Shown here one piece after another: positions 1-6,200 of a DNA stretch of 11,116 bases (within the stretch, counting starts at the first letter, position 1; every line of letters begins with the position of its first letter). The DNA comes from Phoronis ovalis (Eukaryota; Phoronida; Phoronidae). A program made the translations under genes and the position numbers. Location of the stretch: positions 1 to 11,116 of the forward strand of contig JAOXYB010056234.1 in assembly GCA_028565635.1 (NCBI GenBank), given 5' to 3'. Under the pieces are notes generated by a model that worked only from the letters and a program-made list of their open reading frames with translations, was not told the origin of the DNA and searched no databases.

Positions 1-130
1 ATTTATATGTATGTATGTATGTAAATGTTTAAGAAAAATAAATGTTGATGCCTTCTATACTATGTGCAGGAGATAAGGATTGTTGTATGTTTAATGTACT
101 AGACATGTTTAAAACCCGAATGCATTTTTC

Positions 131-180
131 AGGAAAATATTCGTCATTGCTAACTGTGGTAGCTAAAACGAACTTTCATC
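131..180 (+). promoter_or_regulatory. 5' UTR end of exon 1 with upstream 3' splice site
   Basis: A short pyrimidine run ending in CAG at 130-132 looks like a splice acceptor, so the first coding exon probably begins at 133 and carries about 48 nt of 5' UTR. The in-frame TAG at 160-162 prevents N-terminal extension in this exon. If this is right, a non-coding first exon and the promoter lie upstream, outside the window. A weaker alternative acceptor is the GCAG at 66-69. I saw no convincing core promoter in 1-130, which is AT-rich with a short ATGT repeat at its start. Confidence 0.45.
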
Positions 181-299
181 ATGGCAACAAAAAAAGAGAC
201 TCCTGAAGAGACTCATGCCAGATTGTTACTTACAATAAATAATTCTTTGGAACTGGATGAAAAGAAAGATATAAAATATCTGTGCAGAGCATATCTACC
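181..299 (+). CDS. Exon 1: N-terminus and first half of DED1
   Basis: Encodes residues 1-39 plus two bases of codon 40, ending at the donor GTAAGT (300-305), phase 2. After a short charged lead with ETH at 10-12, helix-1-like LLLTINNSL and helix-2-like DIKYLCRAYLP follow. The I-K-x-L-C-R pattern is typical of DEDs, as in the LKFLCRD-type segments of the caspase-8 and FADD family. Confidence 0.85.
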
Positions 300-3200
300 G
301 TAAGTTTTTGTGGGACAATATATCAATTGATTATATAAGTTAGAGTCCCTACGGCTTTCCTTTCCAATCGTACGTCTTGTTATCCTGCAGAAAACCAGAG
401 TGGTTCTCCTCTGTTTTAATGGCAGTTGATAGTCTTGCTTTTAGTTGCTGTTGTTGACTATTCAGAAGAGCTAGACAGGTCGGAGCACATTTCCTTCAGT
501 TCTTGAGAAGACACACTAGATATAGCATTTTAGGATAAGCTTGTAGGAAGAGGATTGCTGCAATTTTCCTTTTACAGCTTAAATAAATTCATCTGTAAGT
601 CTTAAGAAGGATAGTTTAAGGCTAAGCTGGACCCTCGTCACTGTTTAATTAAAAATTCGTGAAAAGTCCGCATTACATTTTTTTCACTCAAAATGGATGT
701 TTTCTAAAACTTTAACATTCAAGCTATTTCACAATGGTATTTTCAACCTATTGTGTAACATGTATGGAGTTTAATTAGCATTTAATTACCCCCTTCAAAA
801 ATCATTAGGTACATCCTACGGGAAAACCCAGTAGATCAAAATTCGGGGTAACTGTATTTCTAGCAAGTAGTCGATATTCCCATACTGTATTTTTGACCAT
901 TCTTAAATTGCACCAGGCATTTTGATTATATAATCAATTCAGTTTTTTTAGCAAATAAAAAATGCCTTTTTTAAACATTAATTAATAATTCAAAAAATAT
1001 TCACGGTATTTACAATTCGGTCATAATAAATAATGGAAATATCGTTTACTTCTTAAAAACGTAGTTAGCTCCAATTTAGATCCGCAGAATTTTGCTGTAG
1101 GATGTACCTTATGATTTTTATGAGTTGTCATAAAACAGTAATTAAATTTTATGCATTGAACATACAAGTCTAAATATATCACCATAACATAGCATGAATG
1201 TTAAAATTTCAGAAAAAAAATATTTTGTGAGAAAAAAAATGCAATGCGGATTTTTCACGATTTTTTCTTTAAACAGTAACGAGGGTCCAGCTTAGCCTTA
1301 AGCTAATGGTTTCAGGCTTTTGCAGCAGAACTAATGTCCTCATTACAAAATACGACATCATAAACAAAATACCACTCTCCCACATGGTCGCATTTTGACA
1401 GTGGATATGGGGGAGGGTCGATCTTCACTTTCTTCACTTTTTTCTTCACTTTTGATTGACAATATCAATAAACATAAAGTATTTGCAAATGTCATGTCTC
1501 AAATATCTCGTAAATTCTTATCCAATTAATGTTTCCTCCCACATAAGGAGTCCAAGTAACAAAATAACCATCAATATCCTGTCAATTATCCTGGCAAGCA
1601 GGAGAAAAAATTAATCTGTTAAATAGTAGCTCATCATAACACTAACCTACGGGCCACTAGAGGGAGACTCCTGCTGGCAAATACTGTTTTTTTCTCTCGT
1701 ATATGTATGATGTCAACATTCAGATTGCTTTGCAAAACGATCCATCAGAAAGGGCTGTCAGTGCGCTTATTGTACGTTGCATGTGTGGAGGCTCTGAAAA
1801 ACTGCAGGTCTATCGGATTAACAGATACGATCTATGCTAGTTCCTACATTATACTACTGCAATTTTGTTGTGCACTTACCAATTTATTAGTTTTATCGCA
1901 AATTTTCTAGAAATTATATATGAAGTATGAATTCCAATTTTCGAGTTGTGATATAGGAGAAGGAGGGAGTATGTGGTATACACGTTCCCACTAATATGTG
2001 ACTCTGAGATACTGTTCTACATAGCATGTATTAGATAAGAGATGTATCATGTCGTCAAAATGTGACAAAAGTATAGCTATACAATTTCAGTATATACAAT
2101 TTTTGATTTGAACTTAACCTTATTAAAGGTGTATTTTTGGAGTTATTAAAGAAGCAGGGGCGGGTCTAGAGCAAAATAAAGTGAAAATCGTTTTCCACAT
2201 GTTTCACCAGCCTACCCAAATATGAATAAGTGTCATTCCTTTGTCGTTTCTAAAAAGATACAAATTGAGTAATGCCCCAATTAGTAGTCTGTGGTGACCT
2301 ACAAAATGTTAATCGAAAGCGAATGAGCTGCGATGTTACTCATTGCACCAGAAACAACAATCAATGCGAGCTACCTCATCCTATTGTTAACCCGTAAAGT
2401 CGACATGTATGTTTTTATATCCAAAATACGAACAATTTCAAATACCTCTATATTATCTTTTGACTTTTTTAATTTCATTTTTCCACAAAACCTATTTTTT
2501 ATCTTTTTTGAACACATATTTAGTAACAAACCTGTCAGCAGATAATGTGTTTATTTGAAATACAATGAGTAAACATTTTCTTGCAAGTGCAAAAAAAAAC
2601 TTTAATATTATCATTTAATATTTTTAGAGCAGCTGAATTAGAAAGGGTAAAAAATGAAGACTTTTGCGGTTTAGTTCGTAAACTTGAAACAAAAGGATAT
2701 CAAGTCTGCTGCCGTTGTGGTGGTTATAGCAAACTAGTGTACTTGCTCAAAGCTGCTGACCTGCCTAACATTGTGAAACTTATTGAGGATACCGTACTGC
2801 CAGGTATATATGACATGCACTTTTGATTCTTGCTATTATGTCATCTGATATATATATATATATTGTAACTGCATTGTAGTTACAGGGGATTTGGTCCGAC
2901 GCAAACAAAGATTGTCGTTCTTTAATACGTTTATTGTTTCGTTGTCTTTGTCTGTTATCTATAAAGAAAATAAGGACCAGTAGTAAAAGTTTACAAACAT
3001 GTCAAAAATGTCTTATGAAATTCAAACGTTATAATGCACCTTTAGTCAAGTAGTAAATGTATCTAAAATGCAGCCTTAGAAAATGAGGTAAATGTCTCTA
3101 AAATGTAGGCGAAAATGTAAGGAACAAATTACATAAACTCTATCTAAATTATTGACTAGCAAATAAACCTGCTCAAATGAACCAATATTATGCCAAAAAC

Positions 3201-6200
3201 TGGTTACTCAAGAAATAAAAGTTCAGACAAAAACTTACATCAAAATATTCCCACAAGTAGAAACTCGTCTATTCTCTATGAAATACTGCTTTCTAATGAC
3301 CAACTAGTGCAATCAAGCTCACCAAGAAAACCCTTAATCACAGCACAAGGGATAGGCTGAATGCACAGCTATTATAGGCACATGACAATAGAAACTAAAG
3401 ATATGTAAATGATCAACTAACAAAGCAAAGTCAATATGAAATACAGGTAAGGTAAAACTGAGATGCTATCTATAGGTCATAAACGGTATCAATATACATA
3501 TATAGGGAAAATGTCAATGTCCTGCAGTTACACACATATATATATATATATACGTATATTCTCACATGGATTTGCTTTTGTTTGTAGAATTTTTGGGGAA
3601 AGGCGACAGCAAAGGTAACGACAAAGAAGAGACTCATCTAAAATTGATATTGAAGATAAAGAACTCTTTAGGAACAGATGAATTCCAGGATATCAAGACA
3701 CTGTGTAAAGAATCAAGATATTTACAGTAGGTTTTTTGATGATGTCCGAAATAGACTGAATACCGGATTGAAAGTATAGTAGATATAATATTATTAAGAC
3801 ATTATAGTGTTATACTAGTACTGGTAGCCCTATTTAATCTGCACTTTGAAATGCATCTTCCAATGTTTAGGCAAAGCTAAAGTCTCATTACTGTTTCAAA
3901 CAAAAATCTGTGAAAACTTCATAATACATTTCTTTTGCACACAGTAACGATATTTTTTTTAATTTCAACATTCGGTCTGCGTCATCGAGTATATAATGTA
4001 TGAAATTTAATCACTTACTTTAAAAATCATAAATTGCATAATACAAAAATCCCAGTGATCTAAATTCATGCTAATTATGTACGTTTTTAGTACTTCCATA
4101 AATTGTTATGAACCTTGTTCTAATTGTATTTATAAGGAACTAAGGTTATAAAATCTGTTTATACTTTTTGATTTTATGAAGTGTTATTGTACACTAAGTA
4201 ATTGCATATATTTCACATACGAGTTTGAGCATGAAAATCATATGATTATCTGATTGCTAAACATTCGCAAAACATTTCTTTTGAGTAATAAATTGAATTA
4301 CATATTTTTAAAGATTTTTTTTAACATAATAGTGAGGCTCCAGCTCAGCCTTAACGGATTTGACCAAACTAACAATACCTACTTGTTTATATTTCGTTTT
4401 GTAATCATGGCTTGATGATATGGGCAATACTTGAAATAGGACAACGAACTGATTAAGTCTATTTTTAGTAGGATAATTAAATGGCCTCAAGTTTGCGGGT
4501 CGGATTGACAGTTTTCACACCTGTCAAGTCTCCAAGTCTGAGCATGAATATCCGATCTTGGAAGATGTCCTTCCTAGGAGAAAACAATTTACTTTGTAGC
4601 TTAACTTCAATTTGCATCGTTGCACCATCAATTCTATAAATTATAAGGCAGCGCGCATAACGAAAAAATCATCTTGCTACAAAATCCACAGCATATTATT
4701 ACACCGTAACTAGACATAAACATACCAGTCCAAATACATAAACAAGCTCCCCAGTTCAGAAGGCTTTCGGAACCAATGACAGACCCATACCATGGCCGTC
4801 AGATGGGGGGGTGCGTTGGGTGCGAACGCACCCCCCTTTTTAAATGGGGGTAACCCATGTAATGTTAACGCACCCCCCTTTGAAATAGCAAATTTGGGTG
4901 CACGGAGACCTTTTTTTTTTTTTTTTTTTTTGGTTAATTTCAAATTTTCAAACAACAAAAACCAAAAACGCACCCCCTTTTTGAAAAAGTGTCTGACGGG
5001 CCTGCATACAAAGAAAGATACTGCGTTATATACTACAACAAGTGAAGCGCGTAGTTTTATACGTGCTGCAGCAGATTTAATAACTATCAGCTAATGTGTT
5101 TTAGAGTAGCTGAATTAGAGAAGATTGGTGATCATGAGTTCTGCAAGTTGGTTGAGAAACTTGAATCAAAAGGAAAGCAAGTCACTTGGAAACAAGGTGG
5201 TTACAGCATGCTTTTGCATTTGTTCGAAACTGCTGGGCTATCCACCATTAAGGATATGATTACTGCATGTGAAAGTGAACTCAATCCAGGATCAGGTATG
5301 ACATAAAATGGTGATTGTGGTGTCATCAGCAGGACTAGCCTAGATTAGATGGTGTCCAACTTTTGACTAAATTTATCAGTCATTATTCTATCGACGTTCC
5401 AAGGATTTTATAAAATTTTGTTTACAGGGGCCGACACAAAAAGTAAGGACAAGAAGGACATCAGTGGAACTGACGGCAAACTTACAGGTACTGTCAATTT
5501 TATCTCCACTTCTGTGCATTAAAGTACAAGTTGACACAAACTATAATGAACGATTTTGAATGGAATATTTAATTGAAATCTGTATCCAATTTATTTGGCG
5601 TGTTTCTATGTAATACTTCTTGAACAAATGGATAGATACGTATAGCCTTGATTTAGTCGCTAAAAAGGAATGTAAGAAAGAACTCAACCCACCATCAAAT
5701 ATGTTATAAAATAGTGATCCTAGCTTAGATACCTGGTCACAATGTTTGACTATATTTATCATTCAGCAAGGATTTTTGAATTTTTGTTTGCAGAATCTGA
5801 CGGAAAACATGAGAACAAGGAAGACAGCAGTGTAAATGCTTTTAAACCGAAAGGTACTTCTGTTCATTAAAGTAAAAGCTTACACAAAGTACCATGAATG
5901 GGTTTGAACTGAATAGTTAATTGAAAACCGTATCCAGTTTATTTGGCGAGTGTATTTGTAATATTTCTTGAACATATGGATAGATACTATTACGCAGTTC
6001 GTATGGCCTTTATTTTGTCGCCAAAAAGGACCATACAATATAGTTACACTATGAGTACTATCTCAATGTGAATCATAAACAGCATTAAAAAAAATAAACG
6101 ATTTTGAATGTGATCTTGATATATCGTGCTTTCCAGAAATGGCTGCATATATAGAATTAGGTTAATATCCGATGAATTTCTGAGCAATTCATTGCGTGAA

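Larger units (their letters stand above)
300..2627 (+). other. Intron 1 (phase 2, within DED1)
   Basis: A 2328-bp GT-AG intron at the same position in the domain as intron 3. It holds the TTAA-flanked fold-back element (620-1297), a CTTCACTTT-type short tandem run around 1423-1454, and a CTCF-like motif (1654-1666). The rest (1302-2627) is AT-rich. Open stretches at 1707-1910 and 2333-2545 show no domain pattern and are not called genes. Confidence 0.8.
3727..5104 (+). other. Intron 3 (phase 2, within DED2)
   Basis: A 1378-bp GT-AG intron homologous in position and phase to intron 1. It contains a second TTAA-family MITE (3870-4350) and a small C/G-tract-rich element (4791-5004) ending about 100 bp before exon 4. 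The interval 4355-4790 shows nothing recognisable. Confidence 0.8.
5265..6030 (+). repeat. Intragenic tandem duplication spanning exons 5 and 6
   Basis: Copy A (about 5265-5667) and copy B (about 5668-6030) align along their length. Each has an exon-4-3'-end block, an intron segment with GTTTGACTAAATTTATCA-like sequence, a 60-nt linker exon, CATTAAAGTA downstream, then an ATTTGGCG block, a CTTGAACAAATGGATAGATAC-like block and a closing AAAAAGGA. In copy B the exon-4 block lies in intron 5 and is non-functional. Confidence 0.8.

Noticed and set aside
1707-1910. 67-aa plus-strand ORF in intron 1
   Set aside because: No domain pattern, no matching splice context, and of a length expected by chance.
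2154-2168. CAGGGGCGGGTCTAG resembling a hAT transposon terminus
   Set aside because: No inverted partner or target duplication found nearby.
2333-2545. 70-aa plus-strand ORF in intron 1
   Set aside because: Phe/Ile-rich composition of AT-rich intron sequence; no domain pattern.
4710-5094. Overlapping ORFs of 87 aa (minus) and 100 aa (plus)
   Set aside because: Both read through the 21-T/A run and C/G tracts of a small repetitive element and give Lys or Phe runs; only the last bases overlap the real exon 4.
6040-6120. Possible third copy of the linker-exon duplication
   Set aside because: Only about 20 bp (ACGATTTTGAATG region) resemble the unit; no exon or splice sites follow.
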